Of a DNA stretch of 64,000 nt, positions 9,530 to 22,547 are shown in pieces. A program made the translations under genes and the position numbers. The DNA comes from Pseudomonadota bacterium. Lineage in GTDB: Bacteria > Pseudomonadota > Alphaproteobacteria > Reyranellales > Reyranellaceae. The DNA lies in NCBI GenBank assembly GCA_018240745.1, contig JAFEFF010000194.1:34133-98132 (forward strand), in the 5' to 3' direction. The notes beneath the pieces were generated by a model, which was not told the origin of the DNA, ran no database searches, and worked only from the letters and a program-made list of their open reading frames with translations. How positions within the stretch are numbered: the first letter of the stretch is position 1; each line of letters opens with the position of its first letter.

Positions 9530-10494
9530 CGCCCGCCATCGTCGTGCAGTTCCTTGCCCAGGGCGCGCAGATGTTCCTGGTCCTGCTGATCGCGCCGCTG
9601 GCGGTCGGCGTGACGCGGCGCGTCAAGGCGCGGCTGATGCGCCGGCAGGGCGCGCCGCTGCTGCAGGGCTATCGCGATCTCGCCAAGCTCGTGCGCAAGG
9701 AATCGGTGCTGGCCGAGAGCGCGTCGTGGCTGTTTCGCACCGCCCCGTATCTCGTCTTCGCGCTCACCTGGGTGGCGGCGGCGCTGGTGCCGTCGTTCGC
9801 CTCGGGCCTGATGTTCAACTGGGCGGCCGACGTGGTGGCGCTGGTGGCCCTGCTTGGCGCTGCGCGTGCCCTGCTGGCGCTCGCCGGCATGGATGTCGGC
9901 ACCAGCTTCGGCGGCATCGGCTCGTCGCGCGAGATGATGATCGCTACCCTGGCCGAGCCCGCCATGATGCTGATCGTGCTCACCTTCGCGATCGCCGCCG
10001 GCACGACGCGGCTCGCCGGCGTCGCCGACTTCTTCATCGCCGAGCCGATCGCGGTGCGCGTGTCTCTGGCGCTGTCCCTGGTGGCGCTGGTGATCGTGGC
10101 GCTGGCCGAGAATGCCCGCATCCCGGTGGACAACCCGGTGACGCACCTGGAGCTCACCATGGTCCACGAAGCCATGGTGCTCGAATACTCCGGCCGCCAT
10201 CTGGCGCTGATCGAGGCGGCCAGCATGCTGAAGCTCACCCTCTACCTGTCGCTGCTGATCTGCCTGTTCGTGCCGTTCGGCATGGCGCCGGCGGCGGCCG
10301 GGCTCGGCGGCTGGCTGATCGGCACCCTCGCCTGGTCGGCCAAGCTGCTGCTCGGCGCGGCGCTGCTCGGCGTATGGGAAGTGAGCATCGCCAAGATGCG
10401 GGTGTTCCGCCTGCCCGACTTCCTGGGCGTCGCCTTCGTCTTCGCCTTCATTGCCATCCTGCTGGCCTACCTGTCGCGCGGGGCCACCGTGTGA
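9526..10494 (+). CDS. hyfC: Hydrogenase-4 subunit C-like (NuoH-type) membrane subunit
   Basis: The 322-residue polytopic protein matches the NuoH/HycD/HyfC family, which anchors the peripheral arm of complex-I-like enzymes to the membrane and lines the quinone-side cavity. Conserved polar loops are visible: ENARIPVDNPVTHLE followed by HEAMVLEYSGRHLA, with the acidic residues typical of the family. It overlaps hyfB by ATGA and the next gene by GTGA. The loop motif is closer to the HyfC branch (VDNPxTHLELT) than to NuoH proper. Confidence 0.92.
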   Translation: MTPAIVVQFLAQGAQMFLVLLIAPLAVGVTRRVKARLMRRQGAPLLQGYRDLAKLVRKESVLAESASWLFRTAPYLVFALTWVAAALVPSFASGLMFNWAADVVALVALLGAARALLALAGMDVGTSFGGIGSSREMMIATLAEPAMMLIVLTFAIAAGTTRLAGVADFFIAEPIAVRVSLALSLVALVIVALAENARIPVDNPVTHLELTMVHEAMVLEYSGRHLALIEAASMLKLTLYLSLLICLFVPFGMAPAAAGLGGWLIGTLAWSAKLLLGAALLGVWEVSIAKMRVFRLPDFLGVAFVFAFIAILLAYLSRGATV

Positions 10495-11150
10495 AGCTCG
10501 CCTACGAGATCTCCCACCTGCTGGCGGGCGTGATGCTGGTCGTGAGCTTTGCCTTGCTCTACCAGCAGCGCATCGCCGCCGTGCTGAACGCCTTCGCCGC
10601 ACAATCGATCACGCTGGCGCTGGCGGTCGCCTGGGCGGCCTGGTCCGAGGACCGCCCCGACCTGTTCATCACCGCGACCATCGCCTTCCTGCTGAAGGGC
10701 ATCGTCATCCCGGTGGCGTTGCATCGCACGGTGACGCGGCTCGGCGTCCATCGCGAGGTCGAGAAGGTGGTGGGCGTCGGCATGGCCCTGCTGGTCGGCC
10801 TGGCGCTGTGTGGCCTGTCGCAGGCGCTGGTCGTGAAGATCGCGCCGGTGGCGGCCGGCCTGGCGCGCGACGAGCTCGCACTCGCCATGGCGATCGTGCT
10901 GCTGGGCTTCCTGATGATGATCGTGCGGCGCAACGCGGTGACCCAGGTGGTGGGCTTCATGTCGATGGAGAACGGCCTGATCCTGGCCGCGACCGGGGCG
11001 CAGGGCATGCCGCTGGTGGTCGAGGTCAGCGTCGCCTTCTCGGTGCTGATCGCGCTGTTCGTGTTTGCGGTGTTCGTGTTCCGCATCCGCGAGCGCTTCG
11101 ACACGATCGACATCGAGGCGCTCGACCGCATGCGGGGAGACCGCCGATGA
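10491..11150 (+). CDS. hyfE: Hydrogenase-4 subunit E-like (NuoK-related) membrane subunit
   Basis: A GTG start in a GTGA overlap with hyfC gives a 219-residue protein with about six membrane helices. NAVTQVVGFMSMENGLILA, about residue 145, holds the buried glutamate shared by NuoK and HyfE, which takes part in the proton-transfer chain. The C-terminus is a charged cytoplasmic tail. This subunit occurs only in hydrogenase-4/Ehr-type complexes and not in ordinary complex I, which supports the operon assignment. Confidence 0.9.
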   Translation: MKLAYEISHLLAGVMLVVSFALLYQQRIAAVLNAFAAQSITLALAVAWAAWSEDRPDLFITATIAFLLKGIVIPVALHRTVTRLGVHREVEKVVGVGMALLVGLALCGLSQALVVKIAPVAAGLARDELALAMAIVLLGFLMMIVRRNAVTQVVGFMSMENGLILAATGAQGMPLVVEVSVAFSVLIALFVFAVFVFRIRERFDTIDIEALDRMRGDRR

Positions 11151-12583
11151 TCGAGGCCTACCAGGCGGTCGTGCTGGTGCCCTATGCCGCGGCCCTGGTG
11201 CTGGCGGCGGTGCCGGGCTACCGGGTCGGCGCCATCGGGAACGTGATCGCGTCGGCAGCCGCCTTCGCGGCCGGCCTGTGGCTGATGCTCGGCCCGCCGA
11301 CCGTCGGCAGCTACGCTATCGTCGACGAGTTCAACGTGCTGTTCGTCGCCATCAACACGCTGGTGGGCTTCACGACGGCGCTGTTCAGCGCCTCCTACAT
11401 CGGCCACGAGATCGAGACCGGACGGCTGTCACCGGGCTTCCTGCGATTTTACCACGCGATGTTCCAGGCGATGATGGGCTCGATGAACCTCGCCTTGGTA
11501 GCCAACAACATCGGCCTGATGTGGGTCGGGCTGGAGCTGGCGACCCTGATCACCGTGGTGATGGTCGGGCTCTACCGGACGCCGCAGGCGATCGAGGCCG
11601 CGTGGAAGTACTTCATCCTGGCGAGCGTCGGCATCTCGCTCGCCTTCTTCGGAACCATCCTGGTCTACCTCGCCGGCCAGCCGGTGCTGGGCGAGGGCCT
11701 GCAGTCGATGACCTGGAGCCTGCTGCAGGCGACGGCGGTGCGCATGGACCCGGCGCTGCTCGATCTCGCCTTCATCTTCCTGCTGATCGGCTACGGCACC
11801 AAGGTGGGCCTGGCCCCCTTGCATGCCTGGCTGCCGGATGCCCATGCCGAGGGCCCGACACCCATCTCGGCGGTGCTGTCGGGCCTGCTGCTCAACGTGG
11901 CGCTCTACGCCCTGCTGCGCTTCAAGATGCTGATGGCAGGCCAGCCCGCGGCGCTCGATCCCGGACCGATCATGGTCGTGATGGGGCTGGTCTCGCTGAT
12001 CTTCGCCGCGTTCATGCTCTACCAGCGGCGCGACATCAAACGCTTCTTCGCCTACTCCTCGATCGAGCACATGGGCCTGATGGTGTTCGCCTTCGGAATG
12101 GGCGGCCCACTCGCCAACTTCGCCGGCCTGCTGCACATGGCGATGCACAGCCTCACCAAGTCGAGCATCTTCTTCGCCGTCGGCCATGTCGCCCAGGCCA
12201 AGGGCACGCAGCGCTTCGCCGAGATCCGCGGCTTGAGCGTCAGCCATCCCCGGCTGGCGGTCGCCCTGGCGCTCGCGGTCCTGGCGATCGCCGGCCTGCC
12301 GCCGTTCGGCGTGTTCACCAGCGAGTTCCTCATTCTGACCACGACTTTCGCCCGCCAGCCCTGGCTGGCATTGTTGCCGGCCTTTGGCCTGCTGGTCGGG
12401 TTCGGCGCCCTGCTGCTGCGTCTGCAGGACACGATCTTCGGCGAGCCGGTCGGTCCGGCGCACCGGGTCGACGCCTCGTCGGTGCCGATGGTGCTGCACC
12501 TGATGCTGGTGCTGGCGGCTGGCCTCTATCTGCCGCCGGCGCTGGTCATCTGGTTCCGCCGCGCCGCGGAGCTGCTCGGATGA
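11147..12583 (+). CDS. hyfF: Hydrogenase-4 subunit F-like proton-translocating membrane protein
   Basis: The 478-residue protein has about fourteen membrane helices and belongs to the antiporter-like family of complex I (NuoN/NuoM side). GLMWVGLELATLI carries the conserved helix-5 glutamate, and GYGTKVGLAPLHAWLPDAHAE carries the helix-7 lysine and the downstream acidic pair used in proton pumping. Together with HyfB it gives the complex two pump modules. Both junctions are ATGA overlaps. No obvious defects, so the membrane arm looks functional. Confidence 0.93.
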   Translation: MIEAYQAVVLVPYAAALVLAAVPGYRVGAIGNVIASAAAFAAGLWLMLGPPTVGSYAIVDEFNVLFVAINTLVGFTTALFSASYIGHEIETGRLSPGFLRFYHAMFQAMMGSMNLALVANNIGLMWVGLELATLITVVMVGLYRTPQAIEAAWKYFILASVGISLAFFGTILVYLAGQPVLGEGLQSMTWSLLQATAVRMDPALLDLAFIFLLIGYGTKVGLAPLHAWLPDAHAEGPTPISAVLSGLLLNVALYALLRFKMLMAGQPAALDPGPIMVVMGLVSLIFAAFMLYQRRDIKRFFAYSSIEHMGLMVFAFGMGGPLANFAGLLHMAMHSLTKSSIFFAVGHVAQAKGTQRFAEIRGLSVSHPRLAVALALAVLAIAGLPPFGVFTSEFLILTTTFARQPWLALLPAFGLLVGFGALLLRLQDTIFGEPVGPAHRVDASSVPMVLHLMLVLAAGLYLPPALVIWFRRAAELLG

Positions 12584-14064
12584 CGGCGCCGCTTTCCCTC
12601 GCCGCGGCGATCGCCGGGCAGGCCGCCGGCCCCGACGGCTACGCACGCCTCGAGGTCGGCGAGGCCGCCTGGGAGGCGCTGGCGGCCGGCTGTGCGGCCG
12701 GCCTGCACGACCTGTCGGCGTTGTGGGCGGACGAGGGCCTGATCCGCATGGCGCTCAGCGACAGCGAGAGAGCCTTGCGGGCGATCGCCTCGCTGCGCCC
12801 GGAGGGAGGCGTCTATCCGTCGGTCGCCCGCCACCATGCGCCGGCGCTGCGGCTCGAGCGGGCCATGCGCGATCTCTACGGCATGCGTCCCGAGGGTCTG
12901 CCCGACCCGCGGCCGTGGCTCGATCATGGCCGGTGGCCCGGCCGGCTGAACGATGCCCGCTACGAGTTCCTGCCGGCCGACGGCGAGGGGCTGCATCAGG
13001 TTGCCGTCGGGCCGATCCATGCCAGCATCATCGAGCCTGGGCATTTCCGCTTCACCGCCAATGGCGAGACGGTGGTGCGGCTCGAGCAGCGGCTCGGCTA
13101 TGTGCACAAAGGCATCGAGGTTCTGCTGGCAGGCGCCGACCTCGAACGCGGTGCGCGACTGGCGGGCCGCATCTCGGGCGACAGCACGGTGGCTTATGGC
13201 TGGGCCTTTGCCAGTGCGGTCGAGGCGGCGCTGGGCTGGCGGGTACCACCGCGCGCCGTGCTGCTGCGCGCGATCATGGCCGAGCTCGAACGCATGGCGC
13301 ACCACATCGGCGATGTCGGCGCGATCTGCAACGACGCCAGCGTGATCGCCATTCACGCCCAATGCGCGCTGGCCCGCGAGGATGTGCTGGCGATCGCGCA
13401 GGCCTGCTTCGGCCATCGCCTGATGATGGACCGCATCGTGCCGGGCGGCGTCACCGACGACCTGTCGCCCGAAGGCATCGGGACGGTACGCAATCTTGTC
13501 GGCCGCCTCGACGCAACCCGCGCCGAGATCCGGCGGGTCTACGATTCGATGCCGTCGCTGCAGGACCGCACCGTCACGACCGGGATCACGAGGCCGGAGC
13601 TGGTGCGCCAGTACGCCGCCGGAGGCTTCGTCGGCCGCGCCGCCGGCCGCGCTTTCGACGCGCGCAAGACGTTCGCCTATGGCCCGTACGGCATCCTGGA
13701 CTTCGCTCTCAGCACGCGCACGGCCGGCGATGTCGACGCGCGCCTGATGGTACGGCTCGACGAGATCGAGGAAAGCGTGCGCCTGATGAGCCAGCTGCTG
13801 GACCGCCTGACACCCGGCGCGATCTGCAGCGAGCCGCCGGCCTTGGTTGCCGGCGAGGGCGCCGCGCTGGTCGAAGCGTTCCGCGGCGATGTCTTCGTGA
13901 GCGTGCGCCTCGGCTCCGACGGCCGGCTTGCCCGCGTGCACGCGCGCGATGCGAGCTCGTTCCAATGGCCGCTGCTGGAAGCGGCGATCGAGGGCAACAT
14001 CATCGCCGACTTCCCGATCTGCAATAAGTCGTTCAACTGTTCCTACTCGGGGCACGACCTGTGA
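12580..14064 (+). CDS. hyfG: Hydrogenase-4 subunit G-like large subunit lacking Ni ligands (NuoCD-type, Ehr)
   Basis: The 494-residue protein fuses a NuoC-like N-terminal domain (about 1-125) to a NuoD/hydrogenase large-subunit domain. The HKGIE motif (176-180) matches the HRGxE signature of the family. Where true group 4 hydrogenases have RxCGxC, this protein reads RISGDS, so both cysteines are serine (S199, S202). The C-terminal DPCxxC is represented by FNCSYS, leaving only Cys487 of the usual pair, with another cysteine at 481. Only one of four Ni-Fe ligands remains, so hydrogen chemistry is unlikely. This is the hallmark of energy-converting hydrogenase-related complexes. It overlaps hyfF (ATGA) and hyfI (GTGA). 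Confidence 0.9.
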   Translation: MTAPLSLAAAIAGQAAGPDGYARLEVGEAAWEALAAGCAAGLHDLSALWADEGLIRMALSDSERALRAIASLRPEGGVYPSVARHHAPALRLERAMRDLYGMRPEGLPDPRPWLDHGRWPGRLNDARYEFLPADGEGLHQVAVGPIHASIIEPGHFRFTANGETVVRLEQRLGYVHKGIEVLLAGADLERGARLAGRISGDSTVAYGWAFASAVEAALGWRVPPRAVLLRAIMAELERMAHHIGDVGAICNDASVIAIHAQCALAREDVLAIAQACFGHRLMMDRIVPGGVTDDLSPEGIGTVRNLVGRLDATRAEIRRVYDSMPSLQDRTVTTGITRPELVRQYAAGGFVGRAAGRAFDARKTFAYGPYGILDFALSTRTAGDVDARLMVRLDEIEESVRLMSQLLDRLTPGAICSEPPALVAGEGAALVEAFRGDVFVSVRLGSDGRLARVHARDASSFQWPLLEAAIEGNIIADFPICNKSFNCSYSGHDL

Positions 14065-14576
14065 GAACGTTCCTGCGCGACGCGATCCTGAAGGGCATGG
14101 CGACGATCCCCTCTCCCGGCCCGGGCCCGTCGGCTCTGGAAGAGGTGGCGCGCGCGCTGGGCGAACGGGCGCGCCGGCGGCTCGGCCGCTCGCTGTCGAT
14201 CCGTGAGGTCGACGCCGGCTCCTGCAACGGCTGCGAGCTCGAGATCCACGCCCTCAGCAACCCGGTCTACGACGTCGAGCGCTTCGGCCTGAAGTTCGTC
14301 GCCTCGCCGCGCCACGCCGACGTGCTGCTGGTCACCGGGCCGGTCACCTGGAACATGCGCGAGGCCCTGCTGCGCGCCTACGATGCCATGCCGGCGCCCA
14401 AGTGGGTGGTGGGTGTCGGCGATTGCGCGGCCGATTGCGGCGTGTTTGCGGGTTCGCCGGCGGTCGTCGGACCGCTCAGCGGCATCCTGCCGGTCGACCT
14501 GCACGTCCGCGGCTGCCCGCCGCCGCCGCTCGATCTTGTGAAGGGATTGCTGGCGCTGATAGAAGCGCCGGGATGA
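14061..14576 (+). CDS. hyfI: Hydrogenase-4 subunit I-like FeS small subunit (NuoB-type)
   Basis: A GTG start gives a 171-residue protein of the NuoB/HycG family. The [4Fe-4S] N2-type ligands are intact: CNGC (Cys55, Cys58), Cys122 in GDCAADC and Cys152 in RGCPPPP. It therefore keeps the electron-transfer cluster that faces the large subunit even though the large subunit has lost its metal site. The first ~45 residues are a basic, proline-rich extension. It ends in an ATGA overlap with the dehydrogenase gene. Confidence 0.92.
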   Translation: MRTFLRDAILKGMATIPSPGPGPSALEEVARALGERARRRLGRSLSIREVDAGSCNGCELEIHALSNPVYDVERFGLKFVASPRHADVLLVTGPVTWNMREALLRAYDAMPAPKWVVGVGDCAADCGVFAGSPAVVGPLSGILPVDLHVRGCPPPPLDLVKGLLALIEAPG

Positions 14577-15574
14577 GTTCGCTGACGCTTCTGCTGTCGG
14601 CCTTCGCCCGGCAACGCTGGGGAGACCGCATCCAGGCCGCGGCGGCTGGTGATCTGATCCTCGTGACGGCCGAGGAGGCGCTGGCGGCAAAGGCGCCGTG
14701 CGCCGCCGACATCGCTTTCATGACCCGCGAGGTGACCGGCAGGTCGAGCAAGAACAATCCCACGCCCGAATTGGTCGGCTTCGACACGGTGGTACGCGCC
14801 GCCCCGAAGCTCAAATGGCTGCAGATCCATCCCGCCGGCGCCGAGCGGCCGATCTACCGCGAGCTCAGGGCGCGTGGCGTGAAGGTCACGACGGCGTCCG
14901 GCGCCACGGCCGTGACGGTGTCGCACAGCGTGCTGGGCGCGCTGATCACCATCAACCGGCGATTCCCGCTGCTGGCCGATGCCCAGCGCCGCCATGCCTG
15001 GGAGCCGCGGCTGGGCGAGCGCTCGCCGCGCGACCTCGCGGGCCAGTGCGCGGTGATCGTCGGGCTGGGCCCGATCGGCCGCAACATCGCCCGGCTTCTT
15101 AAGGCGCTCGAGATGCGCACGATCGGCGTGCGTCGCAGCGCCGAGGCGGTGCCCCATTGCGATCGCGTCATCGCCTACGCCGACCTGATGGGTGTGCTGC
15201 CGGAGGCCGACTGGCTGATCCTGTGCTGCCCGGCCTCGCCGGTGACGCGAGGTATCGCCAATGCGGCCGTCTTCGCCGCCATGCCCAGGGGCGCGCAGTT
15301 CATCAACGTTTCGCGCGGTGAGATCGCGGTCGAGAAGGACGTGATCGCCGCGCTCCAGAGCGGTCATCTGGCCGGCGCCTACCTCGACGTGTTCGAGCGC
15401 GAGCCGCTCGATCCCGCCTCGCCGCTGTGGGACATGCCGAACGTGCTGATCTCGCCGCACACCGCGAGCCACTCGCTCGGCCAGAACGAGGCGATCTTCG
15501 AGATCTTCCTCGACAACCTGGCGCGCTTCCGGGCGGGCCAGAAGCTGCGGAATGATGTCGACGACCTGGGTTAA
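14573..15574 (+). CDS. D-2-hydroxyacid dehydrogenase (NAD-dependent type)
   Basis: The 333-residue protein starts at the ATG overlapping the hyfI stop (ATGA). The nucleotide-binding motif is VIVGLGPIGRNIARLL, and the catalytic residues of the family are recognisable: Arg in FINVSRGEI, Glu in FEREPLDP and His in SPHTASHS. Family members reduce 2-oxoacids or oxidise D-2-hydroxyacids with NAD(P). As the last gene of the hydrogenase-4-like operon it may supply or consume reducing equivalents for the membrane complex; that link is inferred only from strict coupling. It is convergent with the XRE regulator. Confidence 0.88.
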   Translation: MSSLTLLLSAFARQRWGDRIQAAAAGDLILVTAEEALAAKAPCAADIAFMTREVTGRSSKNNPTPELVGFDTVVRAAPKLKWLQIHPAGAERPIYRELRARGVKVTTASGATAVTVSHSVLGALITINRRFPLLADAQRRHAWEPRLGERSPRDLAGQCAVIVGLGPIGRNIARLLKALEMRTIGVRRSAEAVPHCDRVIAYADLMGVLPEADWLILCCPASPVTRGIANAAVFAAMPRGAQFINVSRGEIAVEKDVIAALQSGHLAGAYLDVFEREPLDPASPLWDMPNVLISPHTASHSLGQNEAIFEIFLDNLARFRAGQKLRNDVDDLG

Positions 15575-15585
15575 CGAATCGGGGG

Positions 15586-16425
15586 TCAGCGCCGGGTCGC
15601 CAGGCTCTTGAACAGCGCGTCGCTGCGTTCGTCGGCCGGGAAGAAGCACTCGATCCGCACCTCCTGCAGCGTCACGTCCTGCGGGGTGCCGAGCGTGGCG
15701 ATGGTGGTGAAGACCGAGAGCGAGCGGCCGTTGACGATGTAGTCGAGCGTCAGGACCGGCTGCGGCCGTTCCTCGAAGCGCAGCTTGCGGAAGGAATCGG
15801 GCACGCCGGGAAAGGCCATCACCTCCTCGATGAAGGCGAGCGCCCTGGGCTCACCGCCATCGGCCAGGATCTCGGCGTAGGTGGTCGAGACGAGATGGCG
15901 TGCGACTTCCTCCCAGTTGGCGAGCTTGGGCCGCAGCGCCGTGGGGTCGAGCAGCCAGCGCAGGATGTTGGGCGCCTTGCCCGGCGGCGACGCGGGCGGC
16001 GGGCCCTCGAACAGGAACAGGGTGAAGGCGTTGGCCGCGTCGTTGCCCTGCATGAAGTTCCACAGCCGGTCGACGACGATCGCCGGGTAGGGCTCCTGCT
16101 GCTTCAGCATGCGGTCGATTGCCTGGCGCACCGGGGCGAGCTCCGGGGCGGCGAGATTGCTCTCGCGATAGACCGGCGCGAAGCCCGCGGCGAGCAGCAT
16201 GGCGTTCCTCTGGCGCAGCGGGACATCGAGCGCAGAGGTGAGCTGCACCACCATCTCGCGGCTGGGCCGGGCACGGCCGGATTCGAGGAAGCTGACGTGG
16301 CGCTGCGACACGCCGGACTGCAGCGCCAGGGCGAGTTGGCTGGCGCCGCGCCGGCGCCGCCAGGCGCGCAGCATGGGACCGAACAGGTCGGGCTGGGGCG
16401 GGGTCGAGGGCTGGGTGATCGACAT
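15586..16425 (-). CDS. XRE-family regulator with MmyB-like ligand-binding domain
   Basis: The 279-residue protein starts at the ATG at 16425. Residues ~13-70 form a lambda-repressor-type helix-turn-helix (SQLALALQSGVSQRHVSFLE). The rest resembles the MmyB-like ligand-binding domain (for example YPAIVVDRLWNFMQGNDAA). Such regulators commonly control a neighbouring divergent enzyme gene in response to a small ligand, possibly a fatty acid. Here the divergent neighbour is a PaaI-type thioesterase, and the gap holds a candidate operator at 16460-16476. It is convergent with the dehydrogenase, 11 bases away. Confidence 0.88.
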   Translation of the reverse strand: MSITQPSTPPQPDLFGPMLRAWRRRRGASQLALALQSGVSQRHVSFLESGRARPSREMVVQLTSALDVPLRQRNAMLLAAGFAPVYRESNLAAPELAPVRQAIDRMLKQQEPYPAIVVDRLWNFMQGNDAANAFTLFLFEGPPPASPPGKAPNILRWLLDPTALRPKLANWEEVARHLVSTTYAEILADGGEPRALAFIEEVMAFPGVPDSFRKLRFEERPQPVLTLDYIVNGRSLSVFTTIATLGTPQDVTLQEVRIECFFPADERSDALFKSLATRR

Positions 16426-16459
16426 GGGATGCAAATTAGCACCCTCCGCGGGTCCGGCG

Positions 16460-16476
16460 ATTACCTCTCCCGTAAT
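16460..16476. promoter_or_regulatory. Candidate operator between XRE regulator and thioesterase
   Basis: The 17-base element ATTAC-N7-GTAAT is an inverted repeat with perfect 5-base arms. It lies 35 bases upstream of the XRE/MmyB regulator start, where it could overlap that gene's promoter, and 183 bases upstream of the thioesterase. Position and symmetry suit autoregulation by the adjacent helix-turn-helix protein. Binding is inferred. Confidence 0.45.
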
Positions 16477-16659
16477 TGCCGGGACGGCGGTCCGGCGGGA
16501 ATGTCGGGACGTCCAACCAGCCGAGAAGGACGTCATGACCGCTTCATCCGACCGACTGCTGCGGAACGCTGTAGGCGAACGCCGATCGTGGCCGACATAG
16601 CGGTTCTGGAGTATCCCGGGCTGCGCCGGCTGAGCGCTGCCGCCTGAACGGAGAGGACC

Positions 16660-17055
16660 ATGGACAAGCTTCAGTTCCTGAACGACCGACCGCTGCCCTT
16701 CGCCAAGGTGCTGGGACTGAAGTTCGTGGCCGCCAGCGAGACCGGCGTGAAGGCGGAGATGGTGGTCCGGCCCGAGCTCTGCACGCGGCCCGACATCCTG
16801 CATGGCGGCGCGGTGATGGCCTTCGCCGACACGCTGGGCGCGGCCGCCACTATCCTCAACCTGCCGGAAGGCAAGGGCACCACGACGATCGAGAGCAAGA
16901 CCAACTTCGTGGGGCCTGCGCCGGTCGGCACGACGGTGATCGGCGAGACCACGCCTGTTCATCGCGGCCGCCGTACCCAGGTCTGGACCACCCGCATCAC
17001 CACCGCCGAAGGCAAGCTGGTGGCGGTCGTCACCCAGACGCAGATGGTGCTGTAG
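16660..17055 (+). CDS. PaaI-family hotdog thioesterase
   Basis: The 131-residue single-domain protein has the hotdog motif HGGAVMAFADTLGA at about residues 47-60, including the HGG turn and the acidic residue used by PaaI/YbgC-like acyl-CoA thioesterases, and TTIESKTNFVGPAPVG on the following strands. It probably hydrolyses aryl- or acyl-CoA esters in the cytoplasm. A good ribosome binding site (GGAGAGG) precedes the ATG. It is divergent from the XRE/MmyB regulator, which may control it, and converges on a small exported protein gene only 8 bases away. Confidence 0.88.
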   Translation: MDKLQFLNDRPLPFAKVLGLKFVAASETGVKAEMVVRPELCTRPDILHGGAVMAFADTLGAAATILNLPEGKGTTTIESKTNFVGPAPVGTTVIGETTPVHRGRRTQVWTTRITTAEGKLVAVVTQTQMVL

Positions 17056-17063
17056 CGCGCCGC

Positions 17064-21264
<4,201 letters not shown>

Positions 21265-21268
<4 letters not shown>

Positions 21269-22383
21269 ACCCGCATCGGCATGAGCACGTAGAGCGCGCT
21301 CTCGTCGGCACCGTCGCGCACCAGGGTGGGCGAGCCCGCGTCAGCCATCAGGAAGTGGACGTCCGAACCGGCGATCTGCTCGGTGATGTCGAGCAGGTAG
21401 CGGGAATTGAAGCCTATTTCGAGCGGGGCCGCCTTGTAGTCGACCTCGATCTCCTCGGTGGCGCTGCCGGCATCCGGGCTGGTGGCCGACAGCGTGACCA
21501 CGCCCTTGTTGACCGCGAGCTTGATGGCGCGCGACTTCTCGGTGGAGATGGTCGAGACGCGATCGACGGCCGAGGCGAACTCCTTGCAGGGGACGTTGAG
21601 GACCTTGTCGTTGCCGGTCGGAATCACCCGCTCATAGTCCGGAAAGGTGCCGTCGATCAGCTTGCTGATCAGGGTGACGTTCGACGAGGCGAAGCGGATG
21701 CGGGTGTCGGAGAGCTCGACATCGACCGAACCGTCGCTCTCGTCGAGGAGCTTGCGCACCTCGCCGACGGTCTTGCGCGGCACGATCACGCCCGGGATCT
21801 CGCCGGCGCCCTTGGGCAGGGGCACCTCGACCCGGGCCAGGCGATGGCCGTCGGTTGCCACGCCGCGCAGCACATCGGTATTTCCCGACTTGGCGGCGTG
21901 GAAATAGATGCCGTTCAGGTAATAGCGCGTCTCCTCATTGGAGATGGCGAACCGGGTGCGGTCGATGATGCCCTTGAGGTCGGTCGCCGGGATCTGGAAG
22001 CGGTGCGGCAGGTCGCCTTCGTTCATCGCCGGGAAGTCGGCCGGCGGCAAGCACTGCAGGGTGAAGCGGGACCGGCCGGCCCGGATGGTGAGGCTGTTGC
22101 CGTCGCTCGACGTCTCGAGCTCGACCTGGGCGCCGTCAGGCAGCTTGCGCACGATCTCGTAAAGCGTATGGGCCGGCGCGGTCGTGGCGCCGGTCTTGGC
22201 GGCGCTCGCATCCACCGCCTCGGTGATGGCGAGGTCCATGTCGGTCGCAGCCAGGCTCAGCCTGCCCTTCTGGGCGGTGATCAGAACGTTCGACAGAATG
22301 GGAATGGTGTTCCGGCGTTCGACGACACTTTGCACGTGGGCGAGGGCCTTCAGGAGGGCTGCCCGTTCGATCGTCAATTTCAT
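21265..22383 (-). CDS. dnaN: DNA polymerase III beta sliding clamp
   Basis: The 372-residue protein has the normal length and the usual three-domain layout. It starts MKLTIERAALLKALAHVQSVVERRNTIPILSN in pattern and ends with the conserved clamp tail (ALYVLMPMRV). It forms the dimeric ring that tethers polymerase III to DNA. It leads a dnaN-recF-gyrB unit. A strong intrinsic terminator after dnaA lies upstream, so transcription must start in the 22384-22547 gap, which contains no consensus promoter that I can point to with confidence. Confidence 0.98.
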
Positions 22384-22547
22384 GGTTTGGTCGCTGTCAC
22401 GAGGGCCAAAGGAAGCGGTTTAGACACCCCGTTTCGCGGGCTCTCGAGGCCGACTGCGGAACGGTTGCGGAGTATAGCATGGCGCGTCGTTGCCGGAAGC
22501 GATTTCGCCCGCTTTTAGAGGCTCTTAACCCTTCTTCGGACACAAAA

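Noticed and set aside
7529..14576. Functional group 4 [NiFe] hydrogenase or formate hydrogenlyase
   Set aside because: The large subunit lacks three of four Ni-Fe cysteines, and there is no ferredoxin-like subunit, formate dehydrogenase or hyp gene. The subunit names are kept only for family.
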